Shown here piece after piece: positions 22,900 through 34,140 of a stretch of DNA of 64,000 nucleotides. The stretch covers positions 496,001 through 560,000 of the forward strand of contig KV748260.1 in assembly GCA_001692895.1 (NCBI GenBank). Direction: 5' to 3'. The stretch is from Cenococcum geophilum 1.58. Lineage: Eukaryota; Ascomycota; Dothideomycetes; Gloniales; Gloniaceae. How positions within the stretch are numbered: the stretch's first letter is position 1; every line of letters begins with the position of its first letter. The notes beneath the pieces were generated by a model that was not told the origin of the DNA, did no database searches, and saw nothing but the letters and a program-made list of their open reading frames with translations. The position numbers and the translations under genes are program-made.

Positions 22900-24770
22900 T
22901 TCCATTTCCTCTTATTTACTCTTCTAAGACAATATCTAATAGATAGGATAGGTTTTCCTAAGTTTCCTATAGGCTTTAATACGTTTAAAAATGGCGCACA
23001 AATAAATCTAACCAATCTCCCTTTAAATATCTTTAAGGCTTTTATTCTAGGATACGGTCTTATTTCTAAATTTATTCTAGATGCCTTCGGCTTCGATGTT
23101 AGCATAGTGGTCTTAATTGGCCTTATTCTGTTCGCTGTAGTAACGTTAGCAACCTATATATAGAATAAAGCTTTCTCTTTCTTCTCTCAGTTCTTTATAT
23201 CATTAGTTTTTGTTAATAATAGAGATAATATATTTAATAGTGTACTTTAATGGATCGCAGAGCAGCGTATGTTAAAAATCTCTTACTTAGTGAAAGCTAT
23301 TACGTGACTGGGAACCATTTACGGCGACTAGGGGGACGATAGCGATAATAAGAAGGCACTTAATGAGAAGGGAATCTTTAATTTTAGAAAGTAGGCAGCT
23401 AAGCTACTACCCTACTATAAGCCCTACTTTAGTAAATATAGGTTCTGGCATAATAGCCGCCTATTTATCTTTAATTATTCGCGCTAAGAGAGACCTGCTA
23501 GTCTATGGTCCCCAAATAGAGGTAATAAAGAGTTTATTAAACTAAGATATATTAGACGGTTAATAGAGCCTATTAAGAACCTACTTAACTATATAAAATC
23601 ATGGTTACTTAAGAAGGAAAAGGCTATAATAGTTATTTAACGGCTAGTGGGGAAGGATTATAAACGTAGCGCTAGGTTATAGAACCGCGTCTCATCTAAA
23701 CTTTCCCATTTAATAGACACTATGTTACTTAACCTTAAGCAAAAAACCAAAGTTGTGGAGGATATTAATGAATATCTCTATCTGTCCAGCCCTCGCTAGT
23801 ACGCCACCCGCGGTATTCCGTACCGTTGCGGTTATCTCTTTTACGGACCTCCTAGGACCGGCAAAACATCGCTCTCCTTTGCCCTTGCTGGAATCTTTAG
23901 GCTAGATATATTCTATATTTCTTTACTTAAACCTACTTTTATAAAATCTAATCTTAACCGGCTGTTTAATAACCTCCCTTACCGCTATATTGTTTTTCTA
24001 GAGGATATTAATACTGTAGGTCTGCTAAGAGATAAGAAGAGTAATAAGAAGGAAGAAAAGGATAAGGCAGATTTTAAAGGAGGTAAGATAGTCTAAGAGT
24101 TAAATATTACTAACTTAGCCAGAGCGATTAAGTCCGTAAACCGTTAAGATAAGTAAAATAATAATATAAAATAGGGTGTTTCGCTTTCTAGTCTACTTAA
24201 CACTATTAATAGTATTACTACTTATAAGGGTAGAGTCTTTATTATAACAACAAATTATTTAAAGAAGTTAGACGAAGCCCTTATCCGTCCTAGTAGAGTT
24301 AATATATAGATTAAGTTTACGCTCGCGACGCATAACTAGATTTAAGATATCTTTACCTATATATACTTAAATAAGAATAATAAGGTCCTAAAGCGGTGTA
24401 GTAGGTCTAGTCTAATAAATGGCATACTTAAGCCTACTTTAAATGGTAGCCTTAATGGGTTAGCGGAGATAGTAAATAGGATTAATGGGATTAATAATAT
24501 TAATGGCATTAATTAAACTAACAGAGTTAGCGGATTTAAAGGAGGGAAGTACTTAGCTTATAACTATCTCTCTAGTAAGACGCTAAGGGCACTAGCCAAT
24601 GCTTTTGCTAATTGTATTCTTAAAGGCAAATTCTTGCTAGCTAAGATCTAGGGCTTCCTGCTAACGCGTAAGAAGGAGCCTTAGCGAGCTCTTAAGCAAG
24701 TAGATAAATGGAAAAATGCGGTGCTAAAGGCGAAGGAGAAGAAGGCGAAGGTTATTGGTGTACAATAGGC
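22900..24770 (+). pseudogene. BCS1-like AAA ATPase, RIP-degraded
   Basis: BCS1 is the mitochondrial inner-membrane AAA protein that inserts the Rieske protein into complex III; fungi carry many BCS1-like paralogues of unclear role. The N-terminal region at 22930-23330 has a hydrophobic stretch (VVLIGLILFAVVTLATYI) then FFSQFFISLVFV and WIAEQRM, as in the BCS1 N domain. Then come FWHNSRLFIF near 23450 and RLIEPIKNLLNYIKSW near 23550. The AAA domain starts about 23760: DINEYLYLSSPR*YATRGIP, Walker A GPPRTGKTS (23846-23872), Walker B IVFLEDIN near 23990, then ITTNYLKKLDEALIRPSRVN at 24245-24300. The C-terminal end GFLLTRKKEP..ALKQVDKW is also family-typical. A frameshift lies near 23380. Walker A has Arg for the second Gly, a G>A change. 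Confidence 0.88.
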
Positions 24771-25330
24771 GGAGAGCATTAAAATTAATAGGCAAAATAT
24801 TAGCGATGTTATACTAAGAAGTCTGTAAGAAAATATAGCAGTTATACCCTAAAACCTTAAAGTACTAAATAGGTTAATTAGGGAAATTGTATTATACGGG
24901 CTCTATACTAATAATGTTAAAATTACGGAAAGCTATAAAGCCGCTTCTATATATAAACGGATTATATATTACAATACTAGATATAATATAGTAGTTAGGG
25001 AAGGAGGTATTAAACTCTTAGGCGGTAAGCGTTAACGCATTACTATTATAAGGGCCTTTCTTAAAAATTTAAAGATTTTGCTTCTTGACAAAGCTATAGC
25101 TGCTATAGATAATATAATAGAGAAATCAATCTATAAATCGCTTAAAAGTTGGAGGAAAGATTAAATAATTTTAACTATTACTTATCATCTTAGCACAGTT
25201 AAGGGTGCCAACGAAATTATTTTCTTAAAAAAAGGAAAGGTAAAAGAAAGGGGAAGTTATACTAAGTTGCTTAACTAATATGGATTATACTATAAAATAT
25301 AGACAGTGATAGATAATATAGATGGAACGA
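24771..25330 (+). pseudogene. ABC-transporter nucleotide-binding domain, C-terminal part (ABCB/HMT1-like), fused in frame to BCS1 relic
   Basis: The frame of the BCS1-like relic continues through one TAG into IKINRQNISDVILRSL*ENIAVIP*N, which is the stretch after Walker A up to the Q-loop of an ABCB/ATM1/HMT1-type ATPase. It is followed by REIVLYGLY, the signature loop KLLGGKR*RITIIRAF (25010-25050; LSGGERQR expected), Walker B ILLLDKAIAAID (25075-25110) and the H-loop TITYHLSTVKGANEIIFL. Walker A and the membrane domain are missing. The piece is therefore a truncated copy whose breakpoint falls on the C terminus of the BCS1-like gene. Confidence 0.85.
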
Positions 25331-26100
25331 AGGGGGTTAGAAGCTAGCATATACGCCTTGCAGATAGCATAGTATATATTAGTAGCCATAAAATGATATA
25401 CAGCCCACAGAATAAGAGCTTATATAATATACTAAAACTTCTGCCTTTTAGGCTGCCCTGTATATCCACCTATAAATTCCTAACTTTTAGCCTTCCTGTT
25501 CTTAATCCTAGTAAAGAATATCTAGTATAGAAAATTATACGCAACTATTAGGGCAACTTAAAAAGCTTAGTCTTGGTACCGGATCTAAGTCATCTAACTA
25601 GGAAGAAAACACGCTTATTAAATCCGCCTAAAAAGATTACCCTAAGAGTTATAAACCACGTATTGTGAGTTTTGCTATTAGATAATTCTATAGGCCCCAT
25701 AATAACAATTTTAGTCGCCGCAGTAATGCTAGATTTGCGTATGTATCCTTCTATAATAATATTAAATGGTCTAATAGAAGGTATAGCACTATTATAACGG
25801 AGCTGGACTTAGGGAAAGGTGCCCTAATTATAAGCATTTAATATACAAGTGTAAACCTATATAGGCCTTAACCATTATTACTATTTTAGTAGTGCTAATA
25901 TAGGCTATACAAATTTCCTATAACGGGAGTTATAGGGGCTAGCTACTCTTAGTTTCCTATATCTAGCTATCTAGTCTAATATTATATAAGTCTAGCCTTT
26001 TTAATTATTAAGCTTATCGTAATTGCTGCTAGTATTACTACGGCAATAGTCCGCTAAAATATAAAATAATGTGTATATATAAATATAAAGCCTATAAGGA
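25331..26100 (+). pseudogene. Degenerate frame of unknown function, partly hydrophobic
   Basis: A plus-strand frame follows directly on the ABC fragment with mostly TAG stops and one TGA at 25668. It has hydrophobic runs (VLLLDNSIGPIITILVAAVML near 25665-25730) and YLVQKIIRNYQGNLKSL near 25520. Not recognised. It could be an unrelated gene or non-ABC sequence joined at the same breakpoint. Confidence 0.4.
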
Positions 26101-26730
26101 ATATCCAGTAGAAACGGAAAAGAGCCAAATATAGAGTCGGATATAATAACTTAGTGCCTTATAGACATACCGGATAAAGAGTTAGATATATTAAATATAA
26201 AAACTTAGTACTATATAAGTATACCTACTTATATTTATATAGCACTACTAATAGTAAGAGAGTGTTAATATTAAGCCAGACACAGACCTATTAAAGGACC
26301 TATTAAAGTTTACAAATATATATACCTTTATTATTTTAGGTATAGATATAAGTTTCGTTAGAAAAAGTAGCTATAATACTAATACTAAGAGCCGTAAATA
26401 AGAGGGGTAGCAGCAATAAGGATTTAGTTATAGTTTATCTTTAGTCTTAGAGTTAAAAAGCACTATATATTTAACGCAGTTTATTAGATTAAAATTAAAT
26501 AGTGCTAGCTATTAGAGGATAAATTTAATATGCGCTTATAAATGCTCCTATATCTATATTCTACTTCTTTAACTATTATTCCTTACTTCCTCCGTAACAA
26601 TTTCCTTTAGGCACTATTAATTAATTAAGGAATTCTATAAAAAGAGTAAGCTAAGTAGTTAGGTATAGCGCCCTCTAAATATATAGCTAGGATCTTAACG
26701 GATTTAGTGGCTATAGCTTTAGTTTTATAA
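26101..26730. other. Unassigned AT-rich stretch
   Basis: No family recognised. The right end merges with outlying units of the following minisatellite. Confidence 0.4.
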
Positions 26731-26734
26731 GCTA

Positions 26735-27500
26735 GGAGGTTATAGGAGCTAGAGGCTTATAGAAGCTAGGGGATCTTATAAGTAGGGTAATCTAACCTAG
26801 CGCCCTTTAATTAATGCCTAGCGTGTAAACTAGGTATTAATAGGTTTAATAACTTTAACTTTAATTATGCGAGCTAGATACTCGTGGGAACTGGCTAATC
26901 CTATAAGCTAGGTAATCGTGCGAGCATAGTGCTCGTGGGAGCTAGGCAATTCTGTGAACTAGGTGATCGTGCAAGCTAGGCGATCGTGCGAACTGGGTGA
27001 TCGTGCGAGCTGGATGCTCGTGGGAGCTGGCCGATCCCACGAGCTAAGTGATCGTGCGAGCTAGGTGACCGTGCGAGCATGGTGCTTGTGGGAGCTGGGC
27101 AATCGTGCGAACTGGGCGATTGTACGAGCTGGGTGATCGTGCGAGCTGAGTGATCGTGCGAACTAGGTGATCGTGCGAACTAGGTGATCGTGCAAACTAG
27201 GTAATCGTACGAACTAGGTGATCGTGCGAACTAGGTGATCGTGCGAACTAGGTGATTGTGCGAACTAGGTAATCGTGCGAACTAGGTAATCGTGCGAACT
27301 AGGTAATCGTGCGAACTAGGTGATCGTGCGAACTAGGTGATCGTGCGAACTAGGTGATCGTGCGAGCTGGGCGATCGTGCGAGTAGAGTGATCGTGCGAG
27401 CTAGGCGATCGTGCGAGTAGAGTGATCGTGCAAGCAGAGTGATCGTGCGAGTAGAGTGATCGTGCAAGCAGAGTGATCGTGCGAGCAGGGTGATCTGACC
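26735..27500. repeat. 17-bp minisatellite (GATCGTGCGAACTAGGT), about 36 copies, bracketed by a ~42-bp direct repeat
   Basis: The core at 26870-27495 is a 17-bp period with GAACTAGGT/GAGCTGGGC variants. A 42-bp sequence starting CTAACCTAGCGCCCTTTA occurs at about 26790-26832 and again, with transitions and an indel, at about 27494-27535, bracketing the array. Longer variants (GCTCGTGGGAGCTGG) recur four times in the left third. Confidence 0.85.
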
Positions 27501-27535
27501 TAGCGCCCTTTATTAACGCCTAGCATATAAATAGG

Positions 27536-28532
27536 AAGTAAATGTTAGGAAAATACTAGAACTATAAAAAAAGGAAATATATAAGTCTAAGATCTAGAAA
27601 TATTAAAGAAGTTCCTATATATATAGACTTTGTAATAACTCGCACCCCCCTTATATATACTTAGAGAAGTTCCTATATAAACAGCCCTATAAGCGTAGCT
27701 ATAAGTCTAAGCCCCCTTACGTAACTTAACTACCCCTCCCTACTATACCAGAATAGATAAATAACCACTAGGTACTATAAGTAGAGAAATAATTTAAATA
27801 AAAAGAAAATATTATAAAAAAACATGTTTATATTCTTAAGATATAAATCTATAAGTACTGTAGTCTTAAATATAACTAATAGTTGCTAATATAGCGTGCG
27901 TTTTAGGTCTATAAGAAATTCAAAAAATCCTAAATTATTAGTATAGATTTACCTTTACTTATCACTTTTAAGATAGTAAATAAATTTATTTAAGTAAAAG
28001 TATAGATTATTATAAATACTTTATAGCTTGCTATAAGTTAAGTGGGCAGAAACTCTAGTAGGAATAGTAAAATATTATTTTATTTCGTAATAGGCTAAAT
28101 AAAAAGAGGCTAAAGTTTTAACCCTTTTACTAGCTTTTATTAGAACTCTTCTCTATATTTTTATCCTTTACTTATAAATTTAAGACTATAAAGTTAAGGC
28201 TACCGTATTTAACCGTCGCCTATATAGCCTTATCGCTTAACACCTCTCCATTACTATCTGCCCCTATTTCTTAATCTTTAGTACTAAAACTATTTTCTCT
28301 GCCGTATAATGTCTCTCCGTCCTATTCTTAATCCTTATTACTAAAGTTACTTTTGCAACTAGTCTACGCCTCTACGTTGCTGTCGTTATCTTTAAAGTCG
28401 GGTTCTCTATTTATAAATGCCCACTTAGTGGCTAGCAATTTAGGGATAGTATACTTATAGGTACTTAATAGTTATAGGATACTACTTAAGGAGTTATAGT
28501 TAATGCTGTTAGGATATAGAATATGTTTATAA
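27536..28532. other. Unassigned AT-rich stretch
   Basis: No clear family. On the minus strand, 28180-28430 reads as an acidic Asp/Glu/Ser/Asn-rich segment with few stops, a composition seen in disordered protein tails, but this is weak. AGAAGTTCCTATATA occurs twice near 27609 and 27666. Confidence 0.35.
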
Positions 28533-28879
28533 ACCTTTAAGTACTAGCTGCTTAGTGCCTTAAGTAAAAGATCTCCCCTAACGCAAGGCAGATTAATAGG
28601 AGTTAATTACCGCCCGTATAAGGCGGAGCGCTTATAAAGGGCTTAGCTATAATGCTAATTAAACCACCCTATAGGCACTAATAGCTTCTTTACTATAGAT
28701 AGGGGGTTAATAAATAAGATTAACTGGCTAGGATAAGTGTACTGCTTAGGTAGTATCTTGCCCCGGGAAGGATAGGCGTTAGAAATAAATTATATAATAT
28801 TATTCCTACTAAAAGAGGCGTTTAGGGGTTATTATTAACTTCCGGTTCTAGTTTATAACTTTATATAAACGCCTCTAAA
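28533..28879. repeat. ~350-bp dispersed repeat, copy 1
   Basis: Starts ACCTTTAAGTACTAGC and ends ATAAACGCCTCTAAA. A second direct copy lies at 34651-35002. Flanks differ on both sides. The last 70 bp contain AGAGGCGTTT and its inverted complement, so the 3' end could fold into a hairpin. Confidence 0.75.
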
Positions 28880-30300
28880 CCCTACTAAGGCATACGGCGT
28901 CTATTAGGAATTATTAGCCGTTTAAATTTAGTAACAGCTTAGCTAATAGCTACCCCTAATAATGCCTTACTTAATGCTTTACTTATAGATTACCTTAGGC
29001 GCCTATAGTCTTAGGCGCAGACAATATATAAGCTAAGAGTAATTATAGCTACTAAATATTATACTATAGACACTATATAAAGTGGAAAAGAGCGGCTAGT
29101 ATACTTCGCCTTTTCTTTCTACCTTTTGTCCTAACTCCGCCCTAAGAGAGAAATAAAATATAAACGTCGTGCTCCTAGCTCTTATATGCCATTAATTTAA
29201 CTTACCTTTAAATCTAACCTCTTAACCATATATCCCTTACCATCTTTATAAGAATACTAGATATTATATATGCTACCTTAATTAAGCTTAGATACGTTAC
29301 TAACATAACCTATAGGTCCTTAATTGGTACTTATAAAAACATTACAATATACTATCGCCCCGAAGATAATATACCTATTCGTTAACTTACTAAAAACCTT
29401 AAATTATTTTAGAATCGCATTAATAATAAAGACATAGCATCTGCTAGCAGGGAGAAGAAACAATTGCAGCTTTCCGACCCTATATAGAAATAGATGCCTT
29501 ATACGCCTACTTAAACACTTAATAAGGTTAACTTTTATAAAATTAATAATAATACAGAGGGTAATATATAAGAAGATACGGAAATATACGCTAATTACCT
29601 TAAGAGCCTGGAAGGCCGCAGTAAAATTAAAATAGTCTTACCTAAGCTAATAGAGAGCCATAGCGAGGCTAAAACAGACTTACCTTAACCAAAAGAGGTT
29701 TATATTAAAGGTTTGCTAATACCTTTAGGTATATTTATAAAACACCTATATATTATTTAGCAATACTAATAATTAAGTAGAGAATAGTTTAGCCAATCCT
29801 ATAAACTTCCTTAGAGATATACCTCCTTTAACTAAAGTATTAACAGTTTCCAATGCTATAATTTTAGACAGATAACTAAAGTATTTTTAATCGTGGTTGC
29901 CAACTTACTATATAATAGAGGACTTAAAGCGTCTCTAAAACCCTAGATATAGATTAGTTGTATCTATATATAGTCCTATTATAGTAGTATACTAATATCC
30001 TACCTAGGTTTTACCCACGGGTATACCGCATAAGAAACTCGTATTATACTATACTAAGAACCCGCGTCATCTCTATTGTTATGCTAGGATATATAAACCG
30101 CTTAAAGATATTATAATAGAGATAGCTTAAAGGGGTAAACTATATAAGTAAAGAGACCAACTAGGAGAGGCGTTAGATAATTATTTAGAAGATCTATTAA
30201 GGAGAGGGACACGTAAAAGAAAGGTGGATTGCACTATAGATTGCACCATAGATGGAGCCTCCAAGAAGCCAAAGAAATGAGAAATTTCTTATAAGAAAAG
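28880..30300 (+). other. Unassigned stretch with a possible gene 3' end near 30280
   Basis: Frames at 29870-30280 have mainly TAG/TAA stops. One ends in TGA at 30277-30279 after a Lys/Arg-rich tail, and a neighbouring frame reads SYLGFTHGYTA near 29996-30030. I could not assign a family. The rest of the stretch shows nothing. Confidence 0.35.
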
Positions 30301-30485
30301 ATTTTCGCAATTACGTTCTTATTTTCTGGCGTTAAGAATTAAGGTGCCGATTAGGATTTCCTTAGCTTGGTATTGTTTTTCTATCTAGTTGCTTCCATAT
30401 TAAAAGTATCTCGTTATTATTTATATATACGTTAAATTGAAGTTAAGAACTCGCTTATAGTAAGCTTATAAGTCCTCCACCTTTA
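30301..30485. other. Short spacer before the MITE
   Basis: Nothing recognised. Confidence 0.3.
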
Positions 30486-30487
30486 TA

Positions 30488-30921
30488 ATGTGTTCTACTA
30501 CTTACTAGCGAACACCAGTTACTGGCGAATCCTAAAAACCACCAAAAATTGGGAAAATTGCATTTTAATATCTTAATAATGGCTTTATAATAAATTCTAA
30601 AATTCTATAGCTAGCCTTTTATACCTATTTTAAGACTTTTGTTAAAGTTCTAGAATAATAAGCCTAGCCGTTATTAAGATATTAAGTTTTATTAAGTTTT
30701 GGCCCCTAATTTTAAGCTAAATTATAATATCTCTAGAACTATTTAATAGATTACTTTTTAAATCTAATAAGAGGTTTAAAATAGGTATAAAAGGCTAATT
30801 TTAAAAATTTAAAAATTATTATTAAGCCATTATTGAGATATTAAGGTGCAGTTTTTCCGATTTTTAGTAGTTTTTAGGGTTTGCTAGTAACTGGTGTTCG
30901 CTAGTAAGTAGTGGAATACGT
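30488..30921. mobile_element. MITE, 434 bp, long terminal inverted repeats, TA target duplication
   Basis: The left arm begins ATGTGTTCTACTACTTACTAG and the right arm is its inverted complement with transitions. Similarity continues inward for about 90 bp (left TTAATATCTTAATAATGGCTT, right AAGCCATTATTGAGATATTAA). TA flanks it at 30486-30487 and 30922-30923. No coding capacity. TA duplication points to the Tc1/mariner superfamily, but no partner transposase is in the window. Confidence 0.85.
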
Positions 30922-30923
30922 TA

Positions 30924-31285
30924 TGCTTAGCAGCAATAAGTTAGCCACCCTATAACTCACTTAGTCCTTACCTTAGAAGCTTAAACTAAGAAACCAATTA
31001 TGCGGATATAGGAATATCCGCACCATCCGCTAAGCTAATTTAGGACGGCAATCGTTTTCTTAGTCTGAGGGACTTTGGCGAGATTTACAGGAAACCTAAA
31101 TATAGTTTATATAAGAAGACCTTATTAACTTTAACGAAATTGATCTACCCTCCCATAATACCTGTTAATATTAAAATTATACCAAATTATAGAGAAAAGC
31201 CTACTCTATAAGTTATGAGATCCTCAGCTCCTTATACCCGCGCGATATTAAGAGGAAGTCGTCGCGGTAGAGGCTACAATTTTAC
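30924..31285. other. Unassigned spacer
   Basis: No gene seen. 31000-31110 is less mutated than average. Confidence 0.3.
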
Positions 31286-31391
31286 CTCTGCACGAAGCTC
31301 TGTGGAGGCTCTATACAAAGCTCTATAGAGGCTCTATACGAAGCTCTACGGAGGCTCTATATAAAGCTCTATACGAAGCTTTACATAATGC
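31286..31391. repeat. Short 12-bp array related to the hAT minisatellite
   Basis: Units CTCTGCACGAAG, CTCTATACAAAG and CTCTGTGGAGG match the 12-bp unit of 6500-6930 with C>T and G>A changes. Confidence 0.75.
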
Positions 31392-31788
31392 TTATACGAC
31401 TTTAACCCGTCAACTTAGGCACGTAGGTTATCGATAAGAGTCTACTAATTAAATCAATAGGATTTAGTGGCCGTGCTTACTGGTGTTCGCGTATAGGCCT
31501 TCCCTCTGCTAATAGGTTAAGGGATACTAGTGCGCATAAAGACCCCTATAAACTTTGCAACGACTTAAAGAATTTTTTTTTTAAGAGAAGATAAAAGAAA
31601 GCAACATTCTAGCTAACCTGGACGGCTTAACAGATATAAAAAGATTAGCCTAGGGTTTACTAGAAAGCTATACACACAGCTTATAAAAATACTATTTAGC
31701 TCTAGGTAATAGAAACTGGTCAACACTAATAGAGGAGTAAGATAGTAATTAGAGGCTTAAACTAAGTAGGACAAAGAGGATCTAAAAC
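31392..31788. other. 3' flank of the antiporter relic, no gene seen
   Basis: TTACTGGTGTTCGC at 31479-31492 matches the MITE arm, possibly a fragment of another copy. Nothing else recognised. Confidence 0.35.
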
Positions 31789-31862
31789 TTATTTTAGATA
31801 AAACTAGCCGGCAACTATAATAATAGCATAAATTGCTATAATAAGAACGCCTTTAAGCCAGT

Positions 31863-31913
31863 CTATTTTAGTGTTAGTTAGAGTGGATTACCTATATAAA
31901 AAGGAAAACTTAC
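31863..31913 (-). other. Spliceosomal intron 2 of the CAX relic (51 bp)
   Basis: On the minus strand it starts GTAAGT, contains CTCTAACTAAC and ends AAAATAG. Removing it joins QDSKS to N-W-LKGVLIIAIY in frame. Confidence 0.8.
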
Positions 31914-32816
31914 TAGATTTGCTATCTTGGATAAGATAGTTTACTAAAAGCACGGCAATAAATAAAATAGCGATTAGAAAGGTATTAAATAAAAGCGTTA
32001 TATAATCCTAGCCTATAGTCTAACCGAGTATAATAATAAAGGGGAGAACTAGAAGGGCGATTTGTATACTAGATTTAATAGCAATATTAATTACTAGGCT
32101 TATTTTATCCTTATAAGCTACTATAACCGCTATTATATACTTAGTAGCGTTCCTAATAATTAGGAGTAGAATAAGACCGATAAAAGTAGTAGAGATAGTG
32201 CCGCTTGCCGTAATATTACTAATGCTATTAACTATAAACTTGGAATAGAAGGCGATTAACGCGGTAGAGAATCTAAGGGTTATAATTACACCCCAGATTG
32301 TTAATTTAGGCTCCTTAATCTCGTTATCTTCCTTTTCTACGTTTAAATCCTACTTAACTTAGGAGGATTTACACTTAGGAGCCTTTTAGCTTAGAGTATT
32401 ACACATTTTAGTATATAACTTTAATTAAAATATAAGGTAGCAAACGTATATAATTAGGAGGATAACAGCTATTCCGCGGGAAAGCTCCCAATTAAGTGTA
32501 GAGCTATTAAGGCTTATAGCTACGTAGGTTAGTATCTATTATAGATCTAAAGCTATTATTAAACTTAGTTAATAGCATAGAGTGGAAAGCGGTTAAAATA
32601 ATTAGACTACTAACACACAGAGCTAAAAGGCTAGCCGCAGTATTTGCTACTGTTATATTAAAATATTACTTTATCCGGTTAATGCCTCTAAAGAAAAAGC
32701 ATATACTAAGGATAAGGAGTAAGTTCGAAAGTATACTGCTAATTAAAGAAGTTTTAACAATAGTAATCTGGCCCTTAGTTAGGGCTAAAATAGAGACAAT
32801 TAATTTAATAGCGTTT

Positions 32817-32868
32817 CTGCGCTAAATGTTAGATAATATTAGGACAAATAAGAAGCGGAGAAACGTAC
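32817..32868 (-). other. Spliceosomal intron 1 of the CAX relic (52 bp)
   Basis: On the minus strand it starts GTACGT, has the branch-like word TATCTAACA and ends GCGCAG. Removing it joins LLNITF to NAIKLIVS with the split codon AG/A, restoring the CAX motif in frame. Confidence 0.85.
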
Positions 32869-33110
32869 CTAAAAGTTATATTTAAAAGACCACCTAATAT
32901 ATTACCGGCGCGGAGCGCAATCTCTTTAGTAGCGTAACTAATCATTATAGTAAGCGGGATAATAGCAATAAAGTTAACAATAAATATAGCGATGCTATTA
33001 ACGTAAAGATAATTAACTATAAAGCCGACGGGAACGGTAAGAAGAAGTATATTTATCTATAAGTTAAATAAGACGGCACGAACCTAATCCTTAATAGGTA
33101 TCTTACGCTT

Positions 33111-33860
33111 TAAAGCTGCTTTCTACCTTTCCTTAATTATTAGCTTAGGCCGTCGAAAACGGACTCTGCACCTATACGTGGTGACGGCTACGAACCTAAG
33201 TCTTCGAAGTTTAGACTTAGAGCCAACGCAGAGACGTTGTATAGCGTGCGATACGACCTAGTGGTGGTGGTAGGTATTATAGGCGGTGGTGAAAAGTTTT
33301 TACATAGGATGGTGAGATCTCGAAAACCACCACTAAGTGCCCCTTACGAATAACAGCAACACTATTCTCCTATTAAGGCACCTATACGATCCAACATGGA
33401 TACGCGGCATTCGATAACATCCCCCGACCCCCAGTAGAGAGCATTGACGACCTCTTATATTAATAAACAAGCGATTGCGAATGAACGAGCAACGAGCAAA
33501 TATACGGCCCCTCCTAACCCCTAGGGCGATCGCCCGCGGAGCATACGGTTACTCGCCATTAACTATTAAATACCTAGCAGCCTAGATAATACCGTACGGT
33601 TTTCCTATCTCCTCTTAAGGAGTGGTGACCCTTGGTAAGGGCCTAGTGACTAGGGCCTAGGCATAAAAGATACTCAGGCATATACGTCCCGCTCGCCTTT
33701 TAGTATAGTAGTAGTTTATAGATAAATCCCCCTTACGCCTTTAATAGGCCTTAGGGGGGGGGAAGGTATGGCGTATATAGTAATAGTTAATAAGAGATAG
33801 TATATAGGGGGTGGTTAAAATACGGAATATAACTATAAGTGTACAGCAATCGAACGGCAA
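33111..33860. other. GC-richer stretch upstream of the antiporter, function unknown
   Basis: Less RIP-mutated than its surroundings. It holds a small inverted repeat at 33198-33222 (CTAAGTC..GACTTAG). A plus frame from ATG at 33400 reads for over 100 codons with only TAG/TAA, and could be the start of a LINE ORF1, but no domain is recognisable. Part may be the promoter of the divergent antiporter. Confidence 0.35.
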
Positions 33861-34140
33861 GGCCTAGCTAGGACGTAGTGAACCCTAGCTGGGATAAGCT
33901 AGAGAAGGAAGTAGTGGTTCCTAAGGAGTTTAAACATCTAAGGAGGATAGGACGTAGCCGTAGGCCCGCAGGGCCGCCGCTATAGACGGACATGGCAAAC
34001 CGGGGTTTTTTATCCTACTGAGGTGGCTTATAGGGTTTTTCCTCCCCCAAACTGCAGGGTTTTCTTCCTGTAAATTATAAGTTTTCCCCTTGTAACGGAG
34101 TAGTCTGCGTGGGCCTAGATAGGATCCGTATTAGACGTTA
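33861..34140 (+). mobile_element. Probable LINE 3' tail remnant
   Basis: Shares GGGGTTTT-rich text and a terminal GTCTGCGTGGGCC word with the 3' tail of the LINE at 10.74-10.82 kb, and also reads as a C-terminal frame (EVVVPKEFKHLRRIGRSRRP). No RT is attached, so this would be a 5'-truncated or rearranged copy. Confidence 0.45.

Larger units (their letters stand above)
31789..33110 (-). pseudogene. CAX-type vacuolar Ca2+/H+ antiporter, RIP-degraded, two introns visible
   Basis: CAX antiporters load Ca2+ into the vacuole in exchange for protons. Read on the minus strand: RAVLFNL*INILLLTVPVGF, IAIFIVNFIAIIPL, then EIALRAGNILGGLLNITF. After an intron it continues NAIKLIVSILALTKGQ with TSLISSILSNLLLIL, which is the first CAX alpha repeat (GNAVEL expected). 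The second half has EPKLTIWGVIITL, TTFIGLILLLIIRNAT (GNAAEH expected), SLVINIAIKSSIQIALLVLPF, then FLIAILFIAVLLVNYLIQD. After a second intron comes LKGVLIIAIYAIIIVAG*FY and a TAA at 31789-31791. The key acids of both alpha repeats are changed to Lys (GNAVEL) or Lys/Tyr (GNAAEH), all transitions. Length is near 400 codons, the family norm. Confidence 0.9.

Noticed and set aside
22800-23105. 101-codon minus-strand open frame
   Set aside because: It is the antisense of the BCS1-like N-terminal region, which reads convincingly on the plus strand.
23363-23545. 60-codon plus-strand open frame
   Set aside because: Wrong frame over the BCS1-like gene; the neighbouring frame gives the family text (FWHNSRLFIF).
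26870-27495. CRISPR-like regular repeat array
   Set aside because: No unique spacers; it is a continuous 17-bp minisatellite in a eukaryotic context.
28720-28860. Possible tRNA-derived SINE (B-box-like GGTTCTAG)
   Set aside because: One loose motif in AT-rich RIP DNA with no clear A box or cloverleaf.
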